This document shows, in pieces, positions 46,000-57,400 of a stretch of DNA of 64,000 nt; positions within the stretch are counted from its first letter, which is position 1, and the number at the start of each line of letters is the position of its first letter. The translations under genes were made by a program, and so were the position numbers. The notes below the pieces were generated by a model. That model had not been told where the DNA came from and did not search any database. It worked only from the letters and a program-made list of their open reading frames with translations. This DNA comes from Lepiota brunneoincarnata (taxonomy: Eukaryota > Basidiomycota > Agaricomycetes > Agaricales > Agaricaceae), in NCBI GenBank assembly GCA_023014365.1, contig JAEBUN010000007.1, forward strand, positions 620,001 to 684,000. The letters are read 5' to 3'.

Positions 46000-47590
46000 C
46001 AGTAGGTCAATAACTGTCCCAATGTTTTCACCACTTGGAAAGGTCAGCTAATAGTGGACCAAGGTGATTACGTACATACTTGGGAAAATAGCGAATGGTA
46101 ATATAGCATATTGAGATCCCGAATCCGTTTAAATCACGTGATTTGTCCGAGAGGTAATGGAGTAATTAATAATTTAAAATATTAACTCATTGGGACAGTT
46201 TTTTGACCCTCTATCATTTTCCTAATTGATACATTGTATAGCCTCCTTTTGCCTTGATAACTATCTTGAGCCTTCTGGTCATGCTTGCTATAGGTTTTTG
46301 ACACTTTTCTGCAGCAATCCTATCCCACTTTACCACCAACCTGTTCCATAATTCATGTATTCCCTCAGGTGGTTTCTCATATCCCTTCAACCAGTCCTTC
46401 AGGTATATCCAGAGGTGTTCAATGGAATTGGGGTCAGGGGATTGTGCAAGCTATAGTAGAATTTGCATATTGTCATCTTAAAACCACTCTATTGCCCTTT
46501 TAGACTTGTATTTTGGGTCATTGTCCTACTAGAATATCTACTCCTCCTCCTCTATTTCTAAAGTTTCAAAGTTATTTACCATCCCACACTCCAAAATCTC
46601 ATAGTACTGCTCTATATCTATGATCCTCTCAGCTTCTATTAGCATTCCTACTCCTTTCCACTGCATAGCCTGTCATACCATAATGTTACCACTGCATTCA
46701 TGCTTAACAGTAGGAATAATAGTTTTGTCTAAGAGTCCTTCCCCCTTATACATCTTCCCATATGACCCAAGCTTGTTGATTTTTGTTTCATCTGTCCATA
46801 ATATCCATTTTCAATCTTCCATAGTCCAATCCTTGTGCTCATGGGCAATTTGAAGTGAGCAATTCAGTGTTGCTTCTTAAGAAGAGGTCATTTGGTCCTA
46901 ATAGCAGACCAGAAATTGTTCTTCTTGAGCATATTTCAGATTGTTTGAAGTGTGACAGGAGTGGGGAGGATAGAGGAGATGAATTGGGTAGCTTGAACAG
47001 CATTGTCCAGCTTCCCAGTAGTGATCTAATAAATTATTGATTGTTTATTCTAAGAAGAAAGCATGGAGGGTTGTCCTCCTTTGTTGTTTTCCTTATCTTG
47101 ATCAACTTCTTTCTTGATCCACTCAATAGTACTATCACCTGGACTAGTCTGGACTGAGTTTATTACAGGGAATAGCCATTCTGAAGAAGAAAAATGACTT
47201 GAGAGTACTGGGTAGAAGATATAGCTTCTATAATGTAATAGTAAGAAGAAAGGGTGGTTGAAGTGATTTCAATATGATCATGTGATATAGAAGAGGTCAC
47301 ATAACAATTTGTGTTATCCCCACATTTGGTTTGGTATTGATTTGGCCTGTCCAAAACTAGATTTTAGGAAAATGACAGAGGGTCAAAAAATTGTCCCAAT
47401 GAGTTAATATTTTAAATGATTAATTAATCCATTACTTCTCGGACAAATCATGTGATTTTAACGGAGTCAGGATCTCAATATGCTATATTATCATTGTCTA
47501 TTTTCCCAAGTATTGACATAATCACCTTGGTCCACTATTAGCTGATCTTTCCAAATGGTGAAAACATTGGGACAGTTTTTTGACCCACTG
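46000..47590 (-). mobile_element. Tc1/mariner-like transposon 2 (1591 bp), decayed
   Basis: TA duplications at 45998-45999 and 47591-47592. Long terminal repeats of about 210 bp start CAGTGGGTCAAAAAACTGTC (right end) and CAGTAGGTCAATAACTGTCC (left end). Each has an inverted copy of the same motif at its inner boundary (CATTGGGACAGTTTTTTGAC at 46190 and its complement at 47371). The transposase between them is heavily mutated. Confidence 0.88.
46215..47100 (-). pseudogene. Tc1-like transposase 2 relic
   Basis: Minus-strand relic. The C-terminal VIKAKGGYTMYQ (near 46230-46260) parallels the terminal AVLKAKGGYSKY of Tc1-like 1. The second catalytic region survives as DNDPKYK near 46500-46530, directly preceded by two TAG codons where the family has Gln-Gln, and the third as a degraded NPNSIEHLW-like segment near 46410-46440. 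WWTDETKI-like sequence (46770-46800) marks the first Asp. Stops and shifts are too many for function. Confidence 0.75.
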
Positions 47591-48591
47591 TAGATGATGA
47601 TGCTGAGGGAACAACAAGCAAGGTGGGCATTGATCCTGGAAAGCTTTCGCCAGTAGTGGTCACCTCACTGGCACAGGATGTCAACATTTGGAGTTTGGCT
47701 TCAGATACTGCCAGTGGCAGTATGGCCAATGCAAGTGTCAATTCAGATGTTGGCCAAGGCAATGCCATGGTGGTAGGCTCATCTTGTGCCGACAAGATTG
47801 TCACATGGTTGCTGGTGAGATCAATGGGTGAAAGTGCCTGTGGTGGCAGGGTTGCCACATTCCTGGTATGATTGTCTTCCGCTGGCAATGTGCTTGATGG
47901 ACTAGCATCAGTATCCATCACTCTGGATCCATTTGAAACTGTAGCTGGTGAGCATGCAGGCTCAGTTGCACTCATCTGGCCACCAGTACCTGTTACTAAG
48001 GTTTCAACCTTTTGTGACAGGCATTTAACCAAGGTTTCCAAGTTCATGACTCAGCTCTCCAGATCCAGTATGAGTGCTGGTGTTCCAGCAACAATCCAGC
48101 TTTGGATCTCTTCAAGCTGAGTGCAGAACACATTCATGCTTTCTTCCATCTTGAAAATCCATGCAGCCTAGAATAGGGATTTCCCTTCAGTATGGCTAAA
48201 ATGTTTGACCAGCCACTGGTCAAAATAATCCAAGCATTCTTGGACCTAACCCATGGCTTGAACAGATGTTGTCAGGGCATGAAAATGAAGCACAGCACCA
48301 GAATAATAAAAGCTTACCCTCTTCATATCCCTTGTTATCCTCCAGCCCCCACTTGAAATTTGGCATCAGGTAGCCAATTGGTGGGCAATTGGCACCATCA
48401 CCTTGCATTGCTGTGGCTTCAGCTGGGGCTGGGGCACTTGCCTCGTTGATAGTCCTTGTTAGGGGAATGTAGGTGCACTGGAACCAAGTTGATATTTGGG
48501 TGCCAATTGCAATCAGCACATGTGCTACTTGAGTACAATAATGGTCTGTGCACAGACCAGGTAGCAAACACTACTTAGACTACCAGATATA

Positions 48592-50192
48592 CAGTGGCGT
48601 CCAAAAGTATTGCACCGTCACATGACCAACGGATCAACTCTCTCTTGTTCTTCGAGATCATTGTTGTTTCATCCATAAATTATATTGACAGAGAGCTAAG
48701 CATGTAGGGAATCGATATATAGTAGTAGAGAGACATAATATACAGAATTTAAATCAAAAAATGAGGAGGAGTGTGAAAAGGATGGTGCAATACTTTTGGA
48801 CATCACCTATTAAGAGATAAGATTAGAGCATTGTGGGATGAAAACAAAACCATTCACCTCGAAACAAGTTAGTACTTGGTGTTTCCACCTTGGGCCTTAA
48901 TTACTGCTTCAACACGATGAGGCATACTCTCAAAAAGGGTGTCCAAATTTTCTTGAGATATATTACCCCATTCCTCCTGAAGAGCAGCCCACATCTCATC
49001 CCGGTTGTGAGGAAGAGGGTCACGGGCATGCACAAGATGATCCAATTGGTCCCATGCATGCTCTATAATGTTCATATCAGGGCTTGAGGGTGGCCAGTCC
49101 AAGCGGCGAATTTTTTTCTTCTTGAAAAATTCCTCAGCAACTTTACTCCTGTGTTTCGGATTGTTATCCTGCTGGAAAATCGGTGCGCTTCGACCTGTGG
49201 ATCTCAGATTAAGATCCTTGAGAGTCCCTAGATAAGACTTTTCAAGGATCTTGACATAATCCGGACCACACATGATGCTGGATATCTGATGTAACCTCCC
49301 TACCCCCCGACTAGTGATGCACCCCCAAACCATAATATTCCCCCCCCTATGTTTGATGTTCTTCTTGGTAAATCGAGGGTCCAGGGCCTGTCCGGGCTTC
49401 ATCCAAGCATATTGATGGCCATCTGACTTGAAAAGGAGGAATTTAGATTCATCGGAGAAAATTACCTCCTTCCAGTCATCAACTGTCCAATCAGAATGCT
49501 GGCATGCCCATGCAAGTCGCTTCTTCTGATTGATTGGAGAAATGTAGGGACGGGGCCTCCTGACTTGGCATATCAATCCTTTCTCCTTTAGGGAGCGTGC
49601 TACTGTTTGGCATGACACACCTGGGAAGGTGGTTTTAGCCAATTCAGTTGCATTGGATACCTCCATTTGGGCAAGAAGCTGGGCCCCAACTCGCACTTGG
49701 TGCTCATCCAGCTTTCGAGGGCAACTGGATTTGGGCCTGACATAATATGGATCTTCAGTTTTGGAGAATCTGTCAAGTACACGGCCGACAGTAGAGTGAT
49801 GGATACTGATCCTTGACCCGATCTGTCTATGGGTCATCCCAGAAGACCGGAGTTCAACAATGCGAGCGACTTTAGATGGGGAAGTATAGACCATGGTGTA
49901 ATAAGGCTGAATGATGCAAAAAACTTGAGGTTTGTTCACTCTGGCTTCACCTATATAGCTTCAAAGGTGATTGAACTTAGATGTCCAAAAAAAATGCACC
50001 ATAGGTGTGGCACTAAAACATGAATTTTATTCCTAGAATACATTATACAGCAAAGTTTCATTGCCATGATGATTCCTTGTGTCCTGGAGCACGAAACAGC
50101 ATACTTTGTTTCACCTCAAGTGTTACATGAAATAGATAAGCAAGATCAAGAGATCAGGTCACATGATGGTGCGATACTTTTGGACGCCACTG
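48592..50192 (-). mobile_element. Tc1/mariner-like transposon 3 (1601 bp), apparently intact
   Basis: TA duplications at 48590-48591 and 50193-50194; terminal inverted repeats of about 36 bp beginning CAGTGGCGTCCAAAAGTAT with only a few mismatches. An inverted copy of the terminal motif lies ~200 bp inside each end (GGTGCAATACTTTTGGACAT near 48785; complement near 49985). The transposase frame is uninterrupted and CpGs are retained, in contrast to the surrounding KDZ sequence. It is the best candidate in the window for recent activity. Confidence 0.93.
48869..49894 (-). CDS. Tc1-like transposase, full length
   Basis: Uninterrupted 341-codon frame; ATG at 49892-49894, stop TAA at 48869-48871. 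An in-frame GTG 45 bases upstream is unlikely to be used in a eukaryote. The N-terminus has two helix-turn-helix units (SKVARIVELRSSGMTHRQI and SIHHSTVGRVLDRF) for repeat binding. The catalytic triad is Asp in IFSDESKF, Asp in IFQQDNNPKHR and Glu in SPDMNIIEHAW, with 34 residues between the last two (DD34E). MVWGCITSRGVG and the C-terminal AVIKAQGGNTKY are typical of Tc1. It would excise and insert the element at TA sites in the nucleus. No intron is needed. Confidence 0.95.
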   Translation of the reverse strand: MVYTSPSKVARIVELRSSGMTHRQIGSRISIHHSTVGRVLDRFSKTEDPYYVRPKSSCPRKLDEHQVRVGAQLLAQMEVSNATELAKTTFPGVSCQTVARSLKEKGLICQVRRPRPYISPINQKKRLAWACQHSDWTVDDWKEVIFSDESKFLLFKSDGHQYAWMKPGQALDPRFTKKNIKHRGGNIMVWGCITSRGVGRLHQISSIMCGPDYVKILEKSYLGTLKDLNLRSTGRSAPIFQQDNNPKHRSKVAEEFFKKKKIRRLDWPPSSPDMNIIEHAWDQLDHLVHARDPLPHNRDEMWAALQEEWGNISQENLDTLFESMPHRVEAVIKAQGGNTKY

Positions 50193-51818
50193 TAACATGT
50201 GCAAACAATATACAACAATATTAGAAATGTAATTGTACATGGGATTGGGCTCAGGGATGGGGGCAGCCAAAGGTTGAGATCAGGCTTGGGCATCAGGCAT
50301 CAGCTAGAGAGGTCAAGCCCAGACACCCAACCACAGACCCCTAGACATACCTTGTGTAAGGGGGTGCATACTAGTCCCCTTACAGTCCTGGCCTTACCTT
50401 TTGTATTGGCCCTTAATGCCTTTGCCACAGCTTTGGATAATGTGACCTTGGCAGCTTGCTGACTTGCTGCAGCCTTCACCTCATCCTCTGAGTTGTTCCA
50501 GATTAATTGGTCATCATCGTCGGTATTGATATCAACCCATTCTGTGCCCTTTTCCTCTTTGATCCCCCTTTGCTGTTTAAGTGGTTGCTGTGGCACAGAT
50601 GTTGATAATTGCATCTGAAAATTCCTGCACCTAGTGCCCATGTAATTTGTGCATTGGACCTTCTTGGCCTGCAATTACAACATGCACCCCCACTGGCATC
50701 AATTTGACATGGCACCTTGTTCACCACACATTGCTGGCATGTTGTGTCAAATAGCTGGCCAGTTGGCTGTGATATGTAACAGGGCCAGCTATCTTGTGGC
50801 ACTGCCAGTCTACATGGCTGCTTGCTTGATTGCCATGGGCCATCCATTTCCACATCTATAACTGCCTGGTGGTGCAGCACAGCCCTTCATTTGCCTTTGT
50901 CATGTGGTGGAAGGGGTGATGGTGATTCCGAAGGCTTGTACAAGTTGGATGTCAAGCTGCCTGTGTCAGCTGACAATACAGTTATTGGTGGTCTTGATAC
51001 TGCAGCTTGATGTACTTGGCCTGCTGCCAAAGTTTCCAGCATTTCCAATGTCAGCAACCTGACATGCCATCCTGACATTTCAGGAATTGCTCCTGTTGGT
51101 GCTCTGACCAGCTGCAAAGCACTTCATGTTTCCAGCACTTCACTCTGCTTGCTGGCTTCTTTGTACCCCATTTCCACACTTGCTGCTTTTTCCAGTACTG
51201 TTGGTCCTGGAAATGTTACTTCTTTCAGTCCTCCAACTTGTTCTGCCTGATTTTTTGCATATGTGGCTAAGTGAATCCTATCCACCACAGAAACAATGCA
51301 TTGGCACATACCACTTGGCCAGCACTCTTCTTTGCTGCCTTCTTGTCATATTTTGCAAGTACTTTTAGTTGATCCATAATAAAAGTTGGTTCATTGCCTT
51401 GTTGATGCCAGGCAACAATAAATTCAAGGAGGAATCAATGCTTCTTGAATATGGCATGAATTGCTGGCTCATCACTCTTCGTATGTACAAATGTGTTCTG
51501 CTGTATGCAGCTCACCAATTGATTGGCCATATCACAATTCAAGCATGAAATACATACCATTTCCTCCAGGTATGTTTCCATCATTTCCCTAACCCAGCTG
51601 TTATATAGGGCCTGCCAGACATTGCTCTCATACTTTTCTAAGGCCAAAGTGATTTCCTTCATGGTGGGTGCAGACATTAAACAGGGCTTTGATGATAAAT
51701 GTTTGATCACCCAATGTGTATGTTGTGACAGGCTGAGGAATATGCAAGGGAAGCAAAGCATCATTTGGATGCATGCAAAAAAATTCCCAATGCTGGACAT
51801 GTGATCAGTCAGGAACAC

Positions 51819-53499
51819 AATGCTTACTAATCACCCAACTTCCATAAAATTGCCTTATATTATACAGATATAGCCACAATTCCAACAATCTCTCTTGTTC
51901 TGTTTGAGGCTTCCTGCATTACTATCATTCATGAATCCTCTCCCACCTGTCAATACTGAACCAGTTCACACAGTATCACAATCAAAACATCTTGCAAACA
52001 ATAATATGCAAGATCTTGTGCCTGACTATATGAATAATACTACTAAGCTTGCTCACAAAAATGTTGAGATGCAACAACTATTTGGGCTTCAGGCCATTAA
52101 ACCAATGGTATGTCATTATTACATTCAGGACTGCTACATAGCATTGCAGTTCCATCACTACACTTGGATTGTGCCAATCACACAGCAATGCCTGCATTGC
52201 TGCCAATAATGCCTCTGCCCCTGCCAGCAATGCATCGGCACAAAGGAGAGCCACTGCTGCCAGCATCCACCAAATGGCTGAATGCTACCACACCCACACC
52301 ATCCCAGTAGCAACCCATCCCCACTGCCTGCACTCTGGGCTTCATCTAGCTGAATGTTTGTGTGTTAGCTGGTATCAAAAGAAGATCTGCCGCATGGACT
52401 AATTGGCCATGGCAACATAATGGCTCCTACCTTGCCAGTAAGCCACCTGTCCTTACTCAACTTCATCAGAACCTTGACTTGCCAGGTGTTGGTTTTTCCA
52501 GAGCCTCTCAGAGCATGAGCTCTTTGCCAGACATGCCAAAGTCAAAGCTCTCCAACAGCACCTCAGCCTGAGTTACAAGGATGCAGCACATCAGCTCTAC
52601 CACTCAGAAATGCAAAGACTTGGTGCCCAGGACCAAGCTTACAAGAGCTTACTCAGCTTATGCCAGGATGCTGATAAAGTTATTGAAGAAGACATCACAC
52701 AGAAGATCAAAAATATTGACAACAGGCAATAATACTATGTTGCTGCATTCCCCACTTCTGATGCTGAACTCTAGCCACATAATTACTTCTGTTATGTAAC
52801 CAAATTGTAATATAAATTCAGCACATTCCATGGCAATCTCACACTATGCATTAATCATACAACTGCTGCACTAACAATATGAGTGCTGCTCATTTCAGTT
52901 ACATCAAATTTACATTCCCTACATGTTTGATGTACACATCATTTGCTCAATGGGCACCCACCACAGTTCATTGGTGGTACAACATCCTGTGTGATAGACA
53001 GACACCAGCAGTCCAGAGATGGTCTGCCGATAATATGGGAGACTTTCACTCCATCCTGGGGTAATACAGCCAGCCTCAGCACAGCTCACATTGGTCACAA
53101 TGTATTGTTTCTATCCTCAAGTCATGGAGGCTGTATCTGGTATTCCTGCTGACCTTGCCAACTCATCTTCTGGCATGTGTATCATGTCCAGCATTTGATT
53201 TTTCAATATTTGTGGCATTCACCAATTTATCATACTTGTCACTTTGCCACATACACTCTACTATGGATGGATGGCTATACCTATGTTGTGCCACCCCACC
53301 CCTCCCAGATTGCTGCTTTCCACTCCCTGACCTGGGATTTCTAGTACCCATGATCCTGACCTCTCAGGACCTTTTTGACCATGGGATAAGACCCAGACAT
53401 GAAGATTTATGGTGAGCTAGCAGAGCCAGCAGGCCCACTGGCTCCCATTCACTTGATACAGTGTTTGCATTTGCTGGTCCCACTTGCTCAATACACTGT
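51819..53499. other. no gene recognised; KDZ interior
   Basis: Short plus-strand frames (51895-52209, 52581-52799, 52879-53415) show no known motif, and none is supported by good splice sites that I can follow. The stretch may contain decayed exons of another passenger gene. Near 53440-53515 an inner copy of the element-end motif appears (AATACACTGTAGGTTGACTA). Confidence 0.35.
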
Positions 53500-54421
53500 A
53501 GGTTGACTATGTGCATTCCCAACCATTTACAATAATTATTTGTGCCATTAACAAATTATAAGCCATATATCAATGCCTACCTTCCCTTTGGCTTGCTGTA
53601 GTGCAAGCAGCACAAGTAAAATATTGCCAGTGCTACTTACTGCTGCTGTGGCAAGGAGGCAGGTGCCTACATGCCCTCTGACCATTCCCAAATATTTACA
53701 ATGATTATCTGTGCCACTAATGAATTATAAGCTATATATCAATGCCTATCTTCCCTTTGGCTTGCTGTAGTGCAAGCAGCACAATTTAAATATTGCCAGT
53801 GCCACTTGCCACTGCTGTGGCAAGGGGGCAGGTACCCACATGCCCTCTGACCATTCATAACCATTTACAATGATTATTTGTGCCATTAACAAATTATAAA
53901 AGGTTGACTATGTGCTTACCCACATCTGCAGCAAGGCATTTGCCACCTCCATTGCCACCACAATGCATCTTCTCCATGCTGGCCTTTGCCTCCCTTTGCC
54001 ATATTGATTGCAAGTCTCTCTCTTTCCTTATCCCATTAAGCTGATTCATTTTATGGTGCTGCAATGAGCTTGCCACTCATGCTGCCTATGCCACCTACAC
54101 CCCTCATACCTTTTGGCACTTCCATCATGTCAATATCTATGATTACTTAATTGTTGGTAAGCATTCAATCCATGGCAACATTAATCATATTTAGTCCCAT
54201 GCCATGCTGCCACTCTGCAATTGCCACAACCCACCCCTGAGCTCAGGATTCTATGCCCCCATGATCCTGGGATCACACAGGCCCCTCTAATGTGCTTACC
54301 AAATGCATGAGCAAAGTTATATAGTGTGGTGGCCCCCCCAGCAGGCCTGCTAGGCCCCACTTGCTTGATACTATGTATGTCTTCACTAGCCCCACTCAAT
54401 TGATACACTATAGGTTGACTA
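53500..54421 (-). repeat. right long terminal inverted repeat of the KDZ element
   Basis: Uninterrupted inverted counterpart of 30936-38920. It contains two tandem units of about 165 bp, plus a partial third, each with TTTGGCTTGCTGTAGTGCAA (53590, 53755), and the block 53900-54420 that is split by insertions on the left side. It provides the empty-site sequence for pogo-like 1 and for the 9-bp-duplication element. Confidence 0.8.
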
Positions 54422-57400
54422 TGTGTATGAGTATGGGTTTCAAGCTGCAACCCACAAGGACAGGAGTGATCCTCCTGGGGATGGAATCTAGCATGGTACT
54501 CCCCTATAAGGGTGTGACTGAGTATAGTGCAGGCTGTCCAAGCTGTACCAGTAACAGACATCCAAGGTCCAATCTCCCAGAGCCAGGTACCTCCAGAGAG
54601 GTGCAAGGGTTGGAGAGGCTTTCTGAAGGAATCTAACAGGGGGAGGAAGTTCCTCCCTTGGTACAAGGGTGAGTGAAACATATTCACCCACTTGTCAATA
54701 CACCCTCTTGTGATCTCAGCCTGGAGAGAGTCAATAGTGGTTGCCAGGTAAATGCCCAATGACACACAGAGCTCCTTTGCCATTGCAATGGTGTTGGAAT
54801 GAAGTTCAGCCACAGAGCCCAAAGGCACCTGCCAGAAAGTGACAGTCCACTGGGCCTTGGCAGACAACCAGCAATCCAGAGACTGGCACACCTCCAGGGA
54901 ATGAGCCTGGCTGGCATACATAGAAGAATCAATGGCTTTGTGGGCAGAGCCCACAGAGCTGATGTAGATGAAGATGTGGTTGGTTTTAGTATGATCCAGA
55001 ACCATGCCCACTCCCAACCAGATGGAGTGGAGCTCCACATTAGCAAGCAGAACCCTTCCTGTAGCCTGCCTGACCAAATGCCCACCTGCAAACATGCAAG
55101 CTACCAAAACAGCCTGCAGCCTACTATTAGGGTGACCTAGGAGGCCTCAACAGCTCAGGGGGAGCTGAAGCAATACTGCAGGGGTATCCTAAGAGAATAG
55201 GATGAAGAAACCCCTGCAGGTGAAACTATGTATATGTATGACTTATATAATTAATATAAGTTGAATCGAATCTGGCTGTGGTGTCTGGGTGCTACACAAA
55301 GGACAAACATGGTTGAGACAAATGTGAGGAGTGAGGGTGGCTGTCTAAAGTCTACAGGAATAAAGGAAGGCAAGAGAAGATTAAGGAAAGCATGGAGAAT
55401 GAAGGAAAAGGTTCATCTGGTCAATGAGGGAATATCTGGGGCATTTTAACTGTGCTTGGGGCCTAAGCATTTGAAGGGAGGGATGTACAGTGTGTTGGGA
55501 GTATTGCTGGGGTGTTTGGAGTGTCCCCTTACACCTACCACATGGCAGCTGGTGGGCACCAGCCACTATGCAGACAGATGATGGATTGGACTGCACTCTC
55601 CAAATAGAAGAATGCAGCCCATTGAGATGCTATTGCTTTGAATCCCCCTCTAGATCAATGGTGTACAGCAGGAACTTGATCTGCTCTGAAAAGTGGTCCA
55701 AATGATGGAGACCAGGTCTGTTCTCATCCATGAATGGGGAGAACAACTCTGTAAGCTGTGGAAGGATGTTCTGTACTTCCATTAGGGTGCTCTTCACCCT
55801 GGGCCAAAGTGTCAGGGTGAGAGATGAAATAGAGTGAGGGTGCTCCAGAGAGCTCCCCCTAAACTCATGGTCCAGCAAGGGCCACAGTGGATGATTCACA
55901 GCAAGAGTGGCAACCCTGAATATTGTATAGGATGCCAACTTCTTGAGATGAAGCTGGAAGGGCAGAAGGCCCACCAGGGCCTCTGCCCCTCCAGTTGGGG
56001 ATGTGCAGAATGCACCTATGATCCAATTAGTGACATGCCACTGCATGATGTTAAACATCTTGAGGATCCTCTTGTTGTGGAAACCCTCATGACACCATAG
56101 GCGGAACCCATATGTAGCTATGTATAGGGACTATGCAGGACTGGTAAAGGAGGCACTTCTGGTCAGGAAGAAGCCCCCAGGTAGAATTACCAAGCATCTC
56201 CATTGTACCAACTGTGGAGAAAGCTTGAGTAGGATAGTAGTGGACATGCTTGTGAAATATAAGAGCACAGTCAAAATAGAAACCCAAGTACCACCAGAAT
56301 GCTTGAGCCTCAAAGGGGTATCCCCCATATAAGGTTGGAAGCCCAGGTCAATGGGCAGATTGGTGTCCCTTGGGTTATGAGAGAAGTGAAACACCTTAGA
56401 CTTGGTGTGCTCAAGTGTGAGGCCAAAAGAGTCAAAGAGCCCATGCACACAGCAGTAAGCCACCCACAAAGCAGAAACATTGTCTTCCCAGGTCTTGGAT
56501 TGGATAATGAGGGTCCCATCATCAACATACAAAAGCATGTCAATACCAAGGCTGGGGGTCCTCTGGTAGTAGAGGTAGACAAGGGGTGTCAGGTATAGAG
56601 CAGACAGGACTGGGGACAAGGTAGAGCCCTGCCCAATGCCCACATCTGCCTGCCTGGGATCAGACCAGAAGGAGTTCCACAAGTATGTGATAGACCTCCC
56701 AACCAAGTAGGAGCTGAAGAATTGCACCAACTCAGGTGCAAACCCCAACTGAGATAGTATTGCAAAAATCATATCATGATTCAGCAAAGGGAAGAACTGA
56801 GCAATGTTAAAGGCTACAATGCTCATTCACAAGCCCTTAGCCCACCCTGCATGCACAAGATGGGTAAGGATCAACCTGGTGTCCTTAGTGGACTTTTGGC
56901 AAATACTGCCTACCTGGTTGGGATGAAACACCCCCCACTTGACACAGTCAAACTGGAGGCAGTTGGAGATCATCTTCTCCATAAGCTTGGCCAGTGTGTT
57001 AAGCAGCACAATAGGCCTAAAAGCCTTGGGCATAGAATATGAGGGCTTCCCCAGTTTTGGTATGACCACTGAGTTAGACTCCTTGAAGTAGTCAGGCCAA
57101 TGCCCCACCACCAGGCAGGCATTTGTGAGATCAATGAACACATAGCAGGATGCACAGTCTACCACAATGTCCTTCAGGTACAACCATGTAATGTGGTCTG
57201 GCCTGGGAGCAGACCTCTTTGCACAAGAACACAGGGTGTCCTTGAGCTCTAAGGTTGAGAATAAATACCATGCCCACTCTGCCTAGGTCAGAAGGGGATC
57301 AAGAACAGGAGAACCTACAATGTGGCCAGAGGCTGCATTGTAGGTCCTGTGGAGGGCATCCTACAGGGATTCCATATTGTGACATAGCACACTATTGTGC

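Larger units (their letters stand above)
45401..51818 (-). pseudogene. unknown Ser/Pro-rich protein gene with cysteine cluster, split by two Tc1-like elements
   Basis: Minus-strand pieces at 51435-51818, 50300-51309, 48220-48567, 47593-48047 and 45401-45985 look like one gene, or two adjacent genes, once Tc1-like 3 (48592-50192) and Tc1-like 2 (46000-47590) are removed. The 50880-50503 piece has a cysteine pattern C-X2-C-X6-C...GGAC-X2-C (CQQCVVNKVPC, GGACCNC) that could bind zinc, followed by basic residues (GGSKRKR). The 3' part is low-complexity Pro/Ser/Thr/Ala and ends in a basic KARS. A GTAAGC donor at ~48315 suggests introns. Function unknown; the pairing of the pieces is inferred from collinearity. 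Confidence 0.4.
30936..54421. mobile_element. giant KDZ-type DNA transposon with long terminal inverted repeats (~23.5 kb)
   Basis: The outermost sequences TAGTTAACCTACAGTGTATT (30936) and, on the other strand from 54421, TAGTCAACCTATAGTGTATC are inverted copies. The similarity continues inward for roughly 850 bases on each side once later insertions are removed. Between the repeats lie a KDZ transposase (minus) and at least two unknown genes. Later insertions are pogo-like 1, a small element holding pogo-like 2, and Tc1-like 2 and 3; without them the element is about 13 kb. Both flanks are LINE-B, minus orientation. KDZ elements are known to make 8-bp duplications; AGTGCAGG on the left and TGTGTATG on the right agree at only five of eight positions, so the exact ends are uncertain. 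Confidence 0.75.

Noticed and set aside
51895..52400. Plus-strand protein-coding exons in the KDZ interior
   Set aside because: Only short frames, no domain and no confident splice signals; kept as unassigned sequence.
39578..54421. A TET/JBP dioxygenase gene, expected by association with KDZ elements
   Set aside because: No segment with the expected H-x-D ... H ... R pattern in a plausible fold could be identified in any frame.
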